Shown here piece after piece: positions 11,763 through 22,447 of a stretch of DNA of 64,000 nucleotides. Position numbers and translations under genes: made by a program. The DNA lies in contig JAJUBI010000002.1 of the NCBI GenBank assembly GCA_022419385.1, forward strand, positions 4,774,001-4,838,000, given 5' to 3'. Under the pieces are notes generated by a model that made no database searches, had not been told where the DNA came from, and was given only the letters and a program-made list of their open reading frames with translations. Each line of letters begins with the position of its first letter. The first letter of the stretch is position 1. This DNA comes from Paraconiothyrium sp. Pb-2020 (taxonomy: Eukaryota > Ascomycota > Dothideomycetes > Pleosporales > Didymosphaeriaceae).

Positions 11763-12615
11763 ATGCAGTTCCTTCAGCTCCTCGGTGCCTCAATCTGGGT
11801 CATCAGCTTGGCTGCTGCTCTCCCTCGCAGTCTCGTCAACATCACCGCCGTCAATGACCCTGCTCCAAGCAAGACACTACCCGCATCAGTGGTCAATGAC
11901 CCCACCACCAATACAACATTCGCAAATCAAACACTGCCAGATTCTGACTGCGCCTCGAGGGGGGATTGCGGAATTATTGGACCTGCCCCCATCATTCCCC
12001 CTCCCGGGGACCCGTACGCCGGCAATTGCGATGGCTCAGCGATGTGCACCACGTTTGGTTGTGCCGGTGCCGGAAATGCGATCAGGGAAATCATCGACAT
12101 TCTCAGTTACAGTAGGTAGCTTGACTGCGCATTAAACCTCACGAAGAGTCCATGCTAACGGGCGTAGTGAAACCATCCGCAAAGTACGCGAAGGGCGAGC
12201 AGATGGCCTGCTGGTACTGCTCGTATGATGAAGACCGTAAAAACCACGATTTTGGTATCGTGAGTCCTGCCCATATGACCCAAACATCTTTCAAGTCTTC
12301 CATAGTCAGCGCCCGCTGACAGAAGTAGTGCGCCTGGGTAGAAGGCCCGGATGGCAGCGAAATGACAATCGACAATGCCTGGGGCTTGCTCAGGGCTCTC
12401 CCAGAGCAATGTACTCAGTGTAAGTCAATGCTGGACCAGATTACGCACGAGAGGCAGAACAGCTAACGTGCCGTCTCACAGGCGGTCGCAACCCTACCAA
12501 GGAGAATGGCGAAATTCGGGTTGACTATACCCATAAGATACAGGGCCACTGTAAGAACCGCGGACAATACGACCCGGTGGGTGCCCAATGTCCAAACTAC
12601 AACCATTTGACGTGA
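11763..12615 (+). CDS. Small secreted cysteine-rich protein, 221 aa, 4 exons, candidate effector
   Basis: I do not recognise a family. Exons are 11763-12111, 12168-12259, 12329-12419 and 12482-12615. All donors and acceptors are GT-AG and every junction keeps frame. The N-terminus (MQFLQLLGASIWVISLAAAL) is a clear signal peptide. A Thr/Asn/Pro-rich segment with several N-glycosylation sequons follows, then a Cys-rich body with 12 cysteines, two of them in ACWYCSY and two in QCTQC. The even count suggests disulphides. Small size, secretion and cysteine richness fit the general profile of an apoplastic or host-interacting protein, but that role is inference. Its strong TATA box supports regulated expression. 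Confidence 0.75.
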
Positions 12616-13307
12616 AGGCATCTTCTCCACTGTTCTTCTCAGGCTTGAAACTTGTGCAGCAAGTACATGGCGTTCTGAGAGCGGAGAGTAAAAGCTAGCA
12701 CGGCGTACGGGCATCTCCTTCCAGGTCTGAAAGGCCGCAAATGGGGGATCATGGTGCCGTATTCATCGTTCTGCACATCTGAGATATCATGGAAGATTTT
12801 GGAACGATCCGATCTCGAACCGGTCCCGCGGCTAAAGTTTGTTTATCTCTGCACAGTGACGCCGAATAGCTGCTCGTTCGTAGCTACTACCTCAATTCGT
12901 GCTTGACTACTATATTTATTCAGGCTAGTCTACTACCATTCATGCTTGACTATCACCTCTACACTGCTGCACTCGAGTGTTACAATAAGTAGACCGGCCA
13001 CAAACACATTAACTCGTATAGCTAGCATAGCCGACACCTCATTTGGTCGCATCTCCGTCGCATACACCACTCGCATCAATTCGCTCTCCGTCGTCCAATA
13101 AGATGGTAGGCTGTGCACAACCCGCAAAATGAGAAATTGGTATCTAGTATCCAAGAAACGCTCCCTATAACACAGTCCAGTCCCTGTCTCCCTCCACATC
13201 ATGCCGCTTCGCTCCGTCAAGCTCCATCCTAGTTCAGATCCTGAAGTGAGCCAGTACATTTCGCCCCACTTCTTTTGTCTACCCATCTCCAACCTGTTCT
13301 TCTTTCC
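12616..13307. other. Intergenic between convergent genes
   Basis: About 690 bp between the secreted protein gene and the membrane protein gene, whose 3' ends face each other. No coding sequence or structural element was recognised. Confidence 0.5.
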
Positions 13308-14353
13308 TCACGGCTCGGCGTCGCCCGTCCAAACGAACCACCACGCGCAGATGTTGGCCGCTACAATCCAGACAGAGGCATAGCCCGCGGAGCCGATGAT
13401 TTCGCTTCCCTCCAGCGTCGCGCCCTTCAGGATAGTGTTGGCGAGCAAGAAGATGCTCAACACGGCAGTCCGCTGAATCAACGTCCTTGTGCGCCGGCTG
13501 AAGAACCAGAAGTTGTGCTTCAACGTCTGCGGCAGCGTTGCAGTCGCAGGTTCGAAGGGACCCACGGGAGTCGCGGCTCCGGTGTCGGGTTGCGCTCCGA
13601 TAGCAGCGTCCAGCAGGAAAGCCTTCGTCGCGTAGCCTGCGATCAGGAGCTTGGGGACAAAGGTCGCGGCCTGCACGTCGTGCGCGAGCTCGACGCTGGG
13701 TAGGTCGAAGTGGTTGATGAGGAAGATGGTGAGCCAGTTTGTCTGCAGGGAGCTGTACAGCACGGTGGCGTATGTGCCTACAGCGAGGGCGGTGTTTGAC
13801 CACGAGACCTGGAAGCTGTTGAGTAGGTAGCGGTTTCGGAGTGGCACGGCTGGGTTGTTGACGTCGGCAATCGGGCGGAGGAGATATGTTGGCAGCGCGA
13901 TGGCGATGACTTCAATAGCGATGTGGGCGAATGCGGTGAGGAGCGAGATGTTGTAGAAGGTCGTGAGGAGGAAGGCAAATGGGATGTTGATCACGGCTGT
14001 GAGCGCGGCGATGTCGAAGTCTAGCTAGATCAGCATGTTCTCGTCAACGCGGGCAGCGCGTCGTGCGACTTACAGTCGTATCGAAGCTCCCACGCGACAA
14101 CAACCAGTGCGATTTTGGTAACGAGCCGAATAAGAGGGTCTGTAAGCTCCCCAAAGCCTTCCTGCTCTTGTCCTGGACGCGGGACCTTGCTCACGGCTCC
14201 AAGCTCATGTGCCAATACATTTTCCGTACCGCTCCAGAGTGCGCTTTGCAGGCAGATGTTTAGCACGACCAGCATGGGGAGGCGCACAAAAGCCGGCAGC
14301 CTGGCGCGTCGCGAGGCGCGCGGGACAACGGTGGGCGGGGGACGATCGGCCAT
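13308..14353 (-). CDS. Unrecognised multi-pass membrane protein, 330 aa, 2 exons
   Basis: Exons are 14074-14353 and 13308-14020, with a 53-bp intron, phase 1, joining at residue 94. The product has a short basic, Pro-rich N-terminus and about six to seven hydrophobic segments, for example near LPMLVVLNICLQ, IRLVTKIALVVVAWEL, INIPFAFLLTTFYNISLL and AIEVIAIALPTYLL. A Pro/Ala/Thr loop lies before the last two helices. I recognise no family motif. Residue composition and intron placement look like a genuine, conserved-type fungal gene. It may be an integral membrane protein of an internal compartment, but no function can be assigned. Confidence 0.7.
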
Positions 14354-15788
14354 CTCGAGCGGGAGTAAAATTAAATTGGTAGAGGAAGTGAAAAGGCGCG
14401 ATGGAGATGCGCGGCTTGAAGAGAGTGCGCCGCGAAGGCTGGGCGTGGTGGGTGAGGTGCGAATTGTTGTTTGGTTGACAGAACGTCATCAACACGCGAA
14501 GGCACGGACCACTCGTAGTTTCCCAGCCATCTTGTCTTGCTTCAGACATGCGATTCTCCACATGGTGATTGCAGATTTTTTGTCCGCATTTCTCCCACTC
14601 ATGTTGATTGTTGCTTGCATCTACACGGCGAGATTAAAGGGCGATGAACATTCCGCCTCTTTCAATCATAACAGCACTGCTGCTCATTTGACATCGGACA
14701 TTGATGTAGGTGGTTTTCAACCATCATTTTGCCGGCCTATAATTCTTTTCACTCGGTTTTGGTTCCGATTTTTGTACTGGTTCTGGTGCAAGGCTCATGA
14801 GGAAATGAAGCCATGGTGGTTCTTGTTCTCAATGGCGCAAGGCCAGATTCAACCATCAGTTATAGCGTCTGAGGCGTCTCGCCCTAGCATGCCCACGTCT
14901 TCCAAGTTTCCTCGCCACTTAGTCAAGACCCCACGCTCTTCTCCGCCTTACGGAGTCCAGTCCCTGTTGGTGACGACTCGCTTACCGACGGAAGACCGAA
15001 GTCTTCCAAGCAAACGTGTTGACATCTATGGCCGCACACCCATGGCAATCACCTGCAACATCGAGCTGCAATGTAGAGCCCTATGTCATGAAGAACAATG
15101 CACTTTACGAGGGTCACCAGCACAGAGGACCCTTGACTTGAGATCAACGGAACTTGACCGAAACTTAGACAACTCACACCACGCTTGACGATGAAACAAG
15201 CGGTTTCTCCCGAGGCACAAGCTCACCGCTCCAAGACCCGAATTTGAACCGCGTAGTTTTGAGCCTCAAGATGCGGCTTAAGATTGGGCCCCACCGCGCG
15301 GCGCGTTGGGAACTCAACCTTTCACCCTCACGTGCGTCTTCCCCGTATTATCGACCAATCAAGTCCGCTGTGGGTACGGCCGATCTGGAGTGTCACCCCC
15401 ACACTGGGTGCACTGTCCTCCCCACGTCTACCAACAGACAAGCATCCGCAGCCCACCGCTGTGCCGACAACCTTTGCCGCCATGCCGATCACGATTGATT
15501 TGCAGATGGTTGCAACATCTTTTCTTCCCCGCACTAGCGCACCGATGCAGCTCGCTCAATGCGGTAAGATGCGCTGTCTTGGCTGACATGATTCAAGGAA
15601 AACACTCTTGCGATGTAACGGTTGGGTAAGCGGAGGACGCCTTCCTGGGGTGTGGAGACTCCATGGGCAAAGTCTTCTCCCGCCGGCTACCCCGAGACGA
15701 GGGCGCTTTCAATTAAAAGCGTCTCGTTGCCCTCTTTTCGCTTTCATCCCGTTTTTTGCTTTCGTCTGGTCGTCGGCGGGCAATCATT
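14354..15788. other. Long intergenic region, nothing firm
   Basis: This 1.4-kb stretch separates divergent genes. A + strand ORF crosses it from 14115, but its frame runs antisense through the coding exon at 14074-14353 and its product has no recognisable domain. A later in-frame ATG near 14562 begins a hydrophobic stretch that could mimic a signal peptide. I see no splice or domain support for it. Confidence 0.45.
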
Positions 15789-17349
15789 ATGGCTCCCTCA
15801 GACGTGAAAGACCTGGATGCGCTGGAGCTGGAGCGGGTTGGCCAGGCCATCCACGCCAGCCAGATGGACCCCGAACGGAGGAGGCAGGTCGAGAAGAGCC
15901 TGAAGCTCAAGCTCGACTTGCGATGTTCGATTTTCGTCATGATGTATATCATGAACTATTTGGATCGGAACAACCTGGGAGCAGCTCGCCTCAAGGGTCT
16001 CGAAGCTGATTTGGGTCTCGACGACACCCAGTATGCGACATGCCTCAGCATTCTATATGTCGGCTACATTCTCATGCAGATTCCCTCGAACATGTAAGGA
16101 ACATATAAGAATCGGTCGAAAATACCTGCTTATATAGACTACAGGATCATCAACAAAATCGCTCGCCCATCATGGTACATCGGCACCGTCATGCTCATCT
16201 GGGGCATGATTAGCACACTTCGACACGTTCGGGCAACGTCACTTCATTCGGAGGCATGGTTGCCATTCGTTTCTGCATCGGCTTTGTCGAGGCTGCTTTC
16301 CTCCCCGGTGCACTCCTGATTCTGTCGAAATGGTACACCCGCCGCGAACTTACCAAGCGCAACGCCATCCTCTTCTGTGGTAACCTTATCTCCAACGCCT
16401 TTAGTTCTCTCGTCGGCGCCGGTGTGCTATCGAACATGGAGGGTACGCTAGGACACAGGGCCTGGAGGTGGCTGTTCTGGATCGAGGGCGCGGCGACCAT
16501 GTTCATTGCGCTTTTGGCAATTTTCATCCTACCGGACTTGCCCCACAACACCAGAGGCTTCACGGAAGAGGAGGGTGCCGTGGCTGTGCTCCGCATGACT
16601 GAGGATGTCGGCGAGGCAGACGTGGATTCCGAGACAATGGGCGCCTTTACAGGTCTCCTCATGGCAGTCAAAGACGTGAAGATTTACGTTATGATGTTGA
16701 CCTTCACGGCCTACGTCGTCGGCCTCTCCTTCAACGCTTTCTTCCCACGCTCACCGGCACACTGGGCTTCGGATACGTTCCTACTCTTTTGATGAGCGCT
16801 CCTCCGTGGGTGTTCTCCTGCATTGTCAGCTTGATCAACGCGTGGCACGCTGATAGATGTGAGGAGCGCTTCTGGCATATTGTCGGCCCTATCATCGGTG
16901 GCATTGTGGGTTTCATCATCAGCATGTCCACGGAAAACGTCGCTGCGCGTTACGTAGCGCTCTTCCTGCAGGCTTCGGCCTACGCAGGCTTCATCGTGTT
17001 CTACTCGGGGATCTCCTCGTCCTTCCCGCGTCCACCGGCGAAGCGTGCCGTCGCCATCGCCATGATTAACGCTTTCTCGCAGCTTGGCAATATTGCCGGG
17101 TCTTACGTCTGGAACATGAAGGAGAATGGTTACAGGAAAAGCTACGGCCTCGTCACGTCGATGTTCGGTGTCACCATTGCGGGCTGCTACATCTTTAAGA
17201 TCATTCTCGAGAGGCTGAACAAGCAGATCGACGAGGGTGAGGCTGCTTGGGTGACGAGTGGTGATGTAGCGGAGCAGACGGCAAAGACAGAGGGTGTCAC
17301 TGTGGAAGAGGGCACGAAGTTGATCAGAGGGTTCAGGTATATCATCTAA
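15789..17349 (+). CDS. MFS transporter, anion:cation symporter (allantoate/nicotinate permease-like), two frame breaks
   Basis: This is a major facilitator of the fungal ACS type (Dal5/Tna1/Seo1 group), 12 predicted membrane helices, plasma membrane. Exons are 15789-16093 and 16145-17349. Family signs are NYLDRNNLGAARL after the first helix, IPSNMIINKI and the RFCIGFVEAAFLPGALLILSKWY block. The frame breaks twice, between about 16218 and 16233 and at about 16742-16747. Downstream frames resume with SFGGMVAIRF and TLTGTLGFGYVPTLL. Each break needs exactly one extra base, and both together give 503 aa, the normal family length. The second lies at a CCC run. It is 334 bp upstream of the mutarotase-like gene on the same strand. 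Substrate cannot be inferred with confidence. Confidence 0.85.
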
Positions 17350-17683
17350 GAAGGCGAGGAGTCTACAGCTTGATAGTTACGGCTTTCCTACAATAGCTAA
17401 ATCTTCTCATCGAGTCGTACTCCTAGCCGAAGAAACCCGCTTCAATAGACTATTCCACGATTTCTAAAAGTGCACATATTTTTCACATTCTCGCGTGACC
17501 TCCCATCAAAAAATCCAACGGCAAGCGCAAGCGGGCCCCGCTCGGTCCTAAATGCCCCGACACGCATAGTGCCACACCATCGCCTCGAGCTTCCCTCTTC
17601 CACCTGTCTGCGCATTCTTCGAACCTTGTCCTACATACACCCTATACATCTTCCCGTGCGACCAATCACAAATACCATCCACC
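17350..17683. other. Intergenic between MFS and mutarotase genes
   Basis: This 334-bp spacer between two + strand genes has a CT-rich right half consistent with a fungal promoter or leader. No TATA box was recognised. Confidence 0.5.
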
Positions 17684-18268
17684 ATGTCGTCCAAAGGCCT
17701 CTGGCAGCCCAAACAACCGGACGCCGCTACCATGAACAAGACGAACCAAGGCCCCCGCCGCATCGGCCAATGGCTGTACCTCAAGCCCGAGAAAATCGAA
17801 GAATACAAGAAGTGTCATGCAGCTGTGTGGCCTGAGGTTCTCGCGCAGATAGCGGACTCGAATGTCAAGGATTGTACGTGGGGACCTGGAGAATCATGAT
17901 CGCTTTGATTGAGGCCGTCCTCTCCCGGCCTTTGAAGTAGTTTGATACTGACTGACACGTGACACAGACTCGATTTTCCTGAGTATGAAGCCGCGACCGA
18001 CACTCTTCGCGAGCTTCAAGTACGTGGGACACAAGTTCGATGAGGATATGGCGCGGATGGCGGCAAATCCGAAGGTGCAGGAGTGGTGGCGTATGACGGA
18101 TGGGATGCAGGTAGGTCCTTCTCTGCTGTTGAAGATGGAGGTCGATGAGGCGTGCTAATGACTGTAGGAGTCGCCTGTGGACGGCGCGGTGGGGAGTGCG
18201 AGTGGTGGGCCTGGTGGTGGGGACAGACGGAGGAGTGTTTTATGTGGAGTAAGAGGATGTCGCATTAA
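17684..18268 (+). CDS. L-rhamnose mutarotase-like protein (DUF718), one frame break near the 3' end
   Basis: Exons are 17684-17873, 17968-18110 and 18168-18268. The product matches the L-rhamnose mutarotase fold family: RIGQWLYLKPEKIEEYKKCH, then VWPEVLAQI, then NVKDYSIFL across the first junction, then FKYVGHKFDEDM and QEWWRMTDGMQ. Family members interconvert rhamnose anomers. The fungal ones are about 110-140 aa with a C-terminal W-W and acidic stretch. Here the final frame is lost at about 18212-18215 in a CCTGGTGGTGG run. One extra G restores a tail with WWGQTEECF and the stop at 18266-18268, 144 aa in all. Read as given, the frame runs on about 13 codons past that stop to near 18306. ATG 17684 is chosen; an in-frame Met 16 codons later is possible. 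Confidence 0.75.
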
Positions 18269-19416
18269 GATGTTGAGAACACATGTGGGTGTGTACATGC
18301 TTTAGATGGCAAGAGGGCGCAGCTGGAAGGTGAGAGCTGATCTAGATCTTATAAGGGTGATTTCAGGCGCAACAATGCATTTTACCTAGAGGTGTACGAC
18401 ACGTTACACTTAAACAGTCCAAAAGACAGATGTGCTGTCAAGTCCGCAGCTGAGCGGTTTGCACTGTCCTGTATACTCGTCCTGGTCCAACTTTGCACAG
18501 CCGAAGCACCCTTCTCGATTGCCAATCTAACCCCGCTGACGACCTTTTCTGCCGAGGCCAAATCATGTAGGACATGCATACAGACGTTGCACGAATCGTT
18601 ATCGCTATGCTAAACGTCTTTCAATATCACTAATGTTGACCAACACGAAATTCCGGCATCAGTGCGAGGATTTGCATAGGCCTGCGTTATCGTAGCTCGG
18701 ATGTCTTGAGTATCATCAGTACGTACGCTCTGCGTTCAATTTTGGTTCATTTTCGATCCTCTAGGATGGCTTACTTCCCATACTGTCATCACGCGAGCGG
18801 CCGAATGACCGACATTCTCATATGAAAAGGCGACTGGAGTGGTCGGAGTGACCGGACTATGCAAGGGGCAGGCTATCCTGTTGCGGCGACGAAGAGAATG
18901 TCCCTTGATCGTTCTCTGCGACAATGAGTGTCAGGACAACGGCACGGACAAGAGCGACAGTTGCAAATATGCTTAGGTTGCTGCTCGGGTCATTTGGCGT
19001 GAGGAGCTGGTTTGACATTGGATGTCCCAAAATCCGTCCTTTTTCATGTCATTATATGCATCAGGATTAGTTGTTGCGAGTTGCAGAAACGGTGAATTTA
19101 CTGGATTCTACAAACGCAATCAGCGGATCATTATAAATTGTAGATATATGCATGACACAACAGAGCAAGAGAAGACTCGTCCTTGGATAACATCATGAAA
19201 GAGTAGGTACATTGAAAGAGTGGAAGCTCCCACCAGAGGGGAAAAGAGCAACAAGTATGAAAAACCCCGTGGATGGAGCTTCAGCTAGATCGTACAAGAC
19301 TGGTCAAGCAAAGCATAGAAGTGGTTGTTCGTCTGCACTCCTTACTGGTTGGAACATGCCTGTCTGCAATAGCCGAATGATTCGGACGACTTTGAAGGGA
19401 AAAGCTGTTGCTGCGG
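18269..19416. other. Intergenic, nothing recognised
   Basis: 1.15 kb of moderately AT-rich sequence between convergent genes. Only short ORFs without family resemblance occur. No tRNA-like boxes or inverted repeats were noticed. Confidence 0.45.
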
Positions 19417-19998
19417 TTAAGGAGCGGCCTGAGCAGGAGATGTTGTGTTTTTATCCACCGCCTTGACGACCGGGGCTGGAATATCTGCCTCATTCTCGCG
19501 TGGTGCTTCGAATCTATAGACGATGCAACCTTTGTATTCTTTGTTATCCAGATCCGTGAAGGATATCTCGTCCCAGACTACCTCTCCATCAATTGATAGG
19601 GAATCGGGATTTTTGGGATCGCTTTTCTCATCCTCAGGTTTCATATCATGTTCAGTCAACACCAAATTTTCACAGCCGGTCTTCATGAAATGCAACCATT
19701 GTGGATGAGTTTTGTTGATGTTGAATGGGAAAGTGTTTTGGCCCTTATAGTATAGGGCCACCCCGACCATCCCGGGCTGGTTGTTGTCGATGTGTTTGGT
19801 CGAAATTTTCCCAACTTCTAAAAAGCCTGAATTAAGATAATCGGGGTCCCCCGTTGATTTAATCTCGGCATTCTTGTTAGGATCATTCTTGATGTGGTTG
19901 GTAATAATCTTTTTGCAGGCTTCATGGAGCAAATTGGTGAATCTTTTGGGGTCCTCACTGGGATGCTCCTTGAATTCTCTGAATTCCTTTGGCGGCAT
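19417..19998 (-). CDS. Hypothetical orphan protein, 193 aa, single exon
   Basis: I recognise no family. The ORF is intronless and hydrophilic, with no signal peptide. It is rich in Lys, Asn, Asp and Glu and ends in a Pro/Ala-rich tail. It contains PGMVGVALYYKG, HPQWLHFMKTGCENLV and an acidic DEISFTDLDNKEYKGCIVYR segment. A minus-strand TATA box lies about 137 bp upstream of the ATG. Base composition is more AT-rich than the neighbouring core genes. With the amidoligase-like gene it forms an accessory pair transcribed divergently. It is likely lineage-restricted. Confidence 0.6.
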   Translation of the reverse strand: MPPKEFREFKEHPSEDPKRFTNLLHEACKKIITNHIKNDPNKNAEIKSTGDPDYLNSGFLEVGKISTKHIDNNQPGMVGVALYYKGQNTFPFNINKTHPQWLHFMKTGCENLVLTEHDMKPEDEKSDPKNPDSLSIDGEVVWDEISFTDLDNKEYKGCIVYRFEAPRENEADIPAPVVKAVDKNTTSPAQAAP

Positions 19999-21162
19999 GT
20001 CGAGTTTGGGTCGTTAGGTCGAAATCTTTCTGGGTATGCTCCTAAGATTCGTAGTTGCTGATGTTTTCCGTCTCCTTGATATGAGCTTTGTGTGTTTGTT
20101 GTGATAATAAGTGCGTTGAAGGTTCAGTGTGATGTTATATAGAGGAATAAATGCTCGGGGGTGAAGAGTCATGCTCCTCACGCCGGGCCCGTGAGTTGCA
20201 CACTATGACTCCATCAATGTCGTGCTCTGCTTAGCATATGTGATTGAGTGGCGTAGCGGTGCGTGCTCGACTAGCTTTGGCGTGCGTTGGCGAGTATGAC
20301 TGCAGTTTAAGCTTTCGCATAGTGTCATCCACGCAGCCAAGATGGGTTGATGTTGCTTTGTGCCGCGAGCCTCTTCCCGCGAGGAGCGGGAAAGATCTCT
20401 AGGTACAGCCGCGGCTTAGCATCACAAAAAGCATCCGGTGAGAAAGGTCATGCAGCTGCGGAAAGTCGTGGACAAAGCTTTCTCAAGAACGCACTTGGAG
20501 GATATGCACCTGCGCGAATTGATCACGACAAGTTCCAAACACGTCATGAGGTGGACAATGAGTGGGTTGATCAATATATCGAAAAGATCTTGAGAGAAAG
20601 GTGCACGCGCTCTCCGACGCTCTTGGCATATCATGGCAATGTTTTCTTTCAAAACATGACTCTGGGATACTCATCATCTCCTCGAGTACCCTATTATCCT
20701 ACCTAACGTGCGCGCCTGCTTGGACTCATACGCCTGATAACTTCCTTTCTCACCCGCTATGATCTGTGCGAGCGTTCCGAGACTCTACAGAACCAATAGA
20801 AACATGGTGCTAGGATTCAAGCACATGCTGCCCTATGCCTCGCGTGTCACCGCGGCAGTGACGCTCGAGTCACTGGGTAACGTTCCACCATGACTTCAGG
20901 CCCGAACCTCAAGCTCAGGTCTGTTTCCCGCAAGAGACACGGATATCGTTCTTGCGTCAACAGTTAATAGTCAGCGACATGAAGACTCAGAGGCGGCGCG
21001 GTGAAGGTCAGTGCTGTACTACTATTTATTTTCTTTACTGCTCCGCAGTTTCTTCCTTGCCCATTTATCTACACGGTATACGATTTGCTTCAAGAATATC
21101 CACACTTTCTTTAAGATTTTGTACTACGACTCAAACAATCAACGACACTGCCCAAAGTGATA
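19999..21162. other. Divergent intergenic region with a doubtful small ORF
   Basis: About 1.16 kb between the orphan gene and the amidoligase-like gene. A 119-codon + strand ORF at 20347-20706 has no recognisable domain and probably arises by chance. It does carry the promoter for the minus-strand gene. Confidence 0.45.
20135..20141 (-). promoter_or_regulatory. TATA box of orphan gene
   Basis: On the minus strand this reads TATATAA, about 137 bp upstream of the ATG at 19998. It supports that ORF being a real gene with a short leader. Confidence 0.5.
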
Positions 21163-22447
21163 ATGACAACTACCCAAACATCCACATCTTCTGCGACGGC
21201 TTTAACATTTGATGAATTAAAACACATTGCTCTCCGCGCCGGGGTAGAGCATGAGTTTATTTTGGTATCCGATGAAATCAAAGAGAAAGTCAAAGATTTC
21301 AAAGATCAGAGCAAACAAGTTTCGGTGTTCGCTAGAAAAGAGTTTGCGACCATGCTTAAAGGCATCGAAGGGGTCATGGTAGATGATCCTATCGCACAAA
21401 TGAAATTGCGATCGGACTCGAAGACATACGAAACGATGTGGACTTTGCCCTACGAATCATGTCTCATAATGGATAGGCAGCCACGTGAAAACGAGTGTGA
21501 GTGTTTCCCTTAAGAGCTGATAAACCTAAGAATATAGAACTTGCTGACACAATTCAGTCGAAATCGAATTAGCTTCTCCCGTCGCTAAAATCCAAAGCGG
21601 AGGATGGATCAAACAGACCGAAGATATATACAACAAATGTGAAGAAAAGAATTATAAGATTCGTGTTCTGCCCAAGGACTGCGCCACCCAGGTTCATATA
21701 TCGCCTTCTGAAGGTGACTGGAACGTGGAGGCCTTGAAGAGCATTGCAAAAGCGATAGTATATTTCGAAAGATGCGTCGATAAGGTAGTACAACATTGCC
21801 GTCTCAAAGTTGGGCATTGTGGGAACTCCAATTTCGCGAGCGTACTTTACCAGAGCAAGGTCACGGCTTCTTCAAATTGGGAAAGCACATGGAAAAGCAC
21901 CCTAGAGACCACCTTGAATACAATGTGGGACAGGATCGACGCATGCAGCGACGTGGACGATATCGCCAAATTCATGTGCACTCTAGTCAAAGGATCTCGC
22001 ACAACTACAGTGACGGGTTTTACCCATGTAGCTCGAGATAAAGACGAACTCGACAGAGAATTCCGTTGGAACTTCCAGCCCCTGATCAACGAGACAGACA
22101 TTGTGTGGGATCGCAAGTCCGATAGCAGTTCTCCGCATGTACTGGGAACGATAGAATTCCGACAACCAGAAGGCTCGAAGACCGCTGAGCAGGCGATCGG
22201 GTGGAGGCTATTCGCGGCTGGTTTTGTCCAGGCAGCTATATGCCTTCGCGAATACAAGCAGAATTTGGCTCTCCAACGCCCGACAGTAGCAGACCTGAGA
22301 GACTTCGTGAAAGAAGGACTCAGAATCATGGACCGCGACGGCGATTGGTCGAGAGTGAGCCCGATGTTTGTCAATAAGGTGGGATTATCGCCTTCGGAAA
22401 TCACATTTTCGACCGAGGGGGGATTCAAAAGATATGATGTAGGTTAG
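21163..22447 (+). CDS. Putative amidoligase-family enzyme, 407 aa, 2 exons
   Basis: Exons are 21163-21496 and 21558-22447, joined in phase 1. The pattern matches the putative amidoligase family (COOH-NH2 ligase fold related to glutamine synthetase). The matching parts are GVEHEFILV near residue 27, then FEIELASPVAKIQSGGW across the junction (about 111-127), the substrate-site histidine in TQVHIS (about 155), a long helical region with FERCVDKVV, and the late TIEFRQPEGSKTAEQAIGW (about 307-325). Known or suspected family activities are ATP-dependent peptide or amide ligations. Substrate here is unknown and the fungal members are uncharacterised. The first motif is weak (H in place of the usual second acidic residue), so activity is not assured. 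Confidence 0.65.

Noticed and set aside
14115..15188. 357-codon + strand ORF with a hydrophobic start after an internal ATG
   Set aside because: Its first part is antisense to a spliced coding exon (14074-14353) and the rest shows no domain, no coding-like composition and no splice support.
18392..18613. 73-codon + strand ORF with a short hydrophobic patch
   Set aside because: No convincing signal peptide and no splice-supported extension; treated as chance.
20347..20706. 119-codon + strand ORF
   Set aside because: No domain, signal or splice support. It sits in the promoter side of the orphan gene; kept only as a remark.
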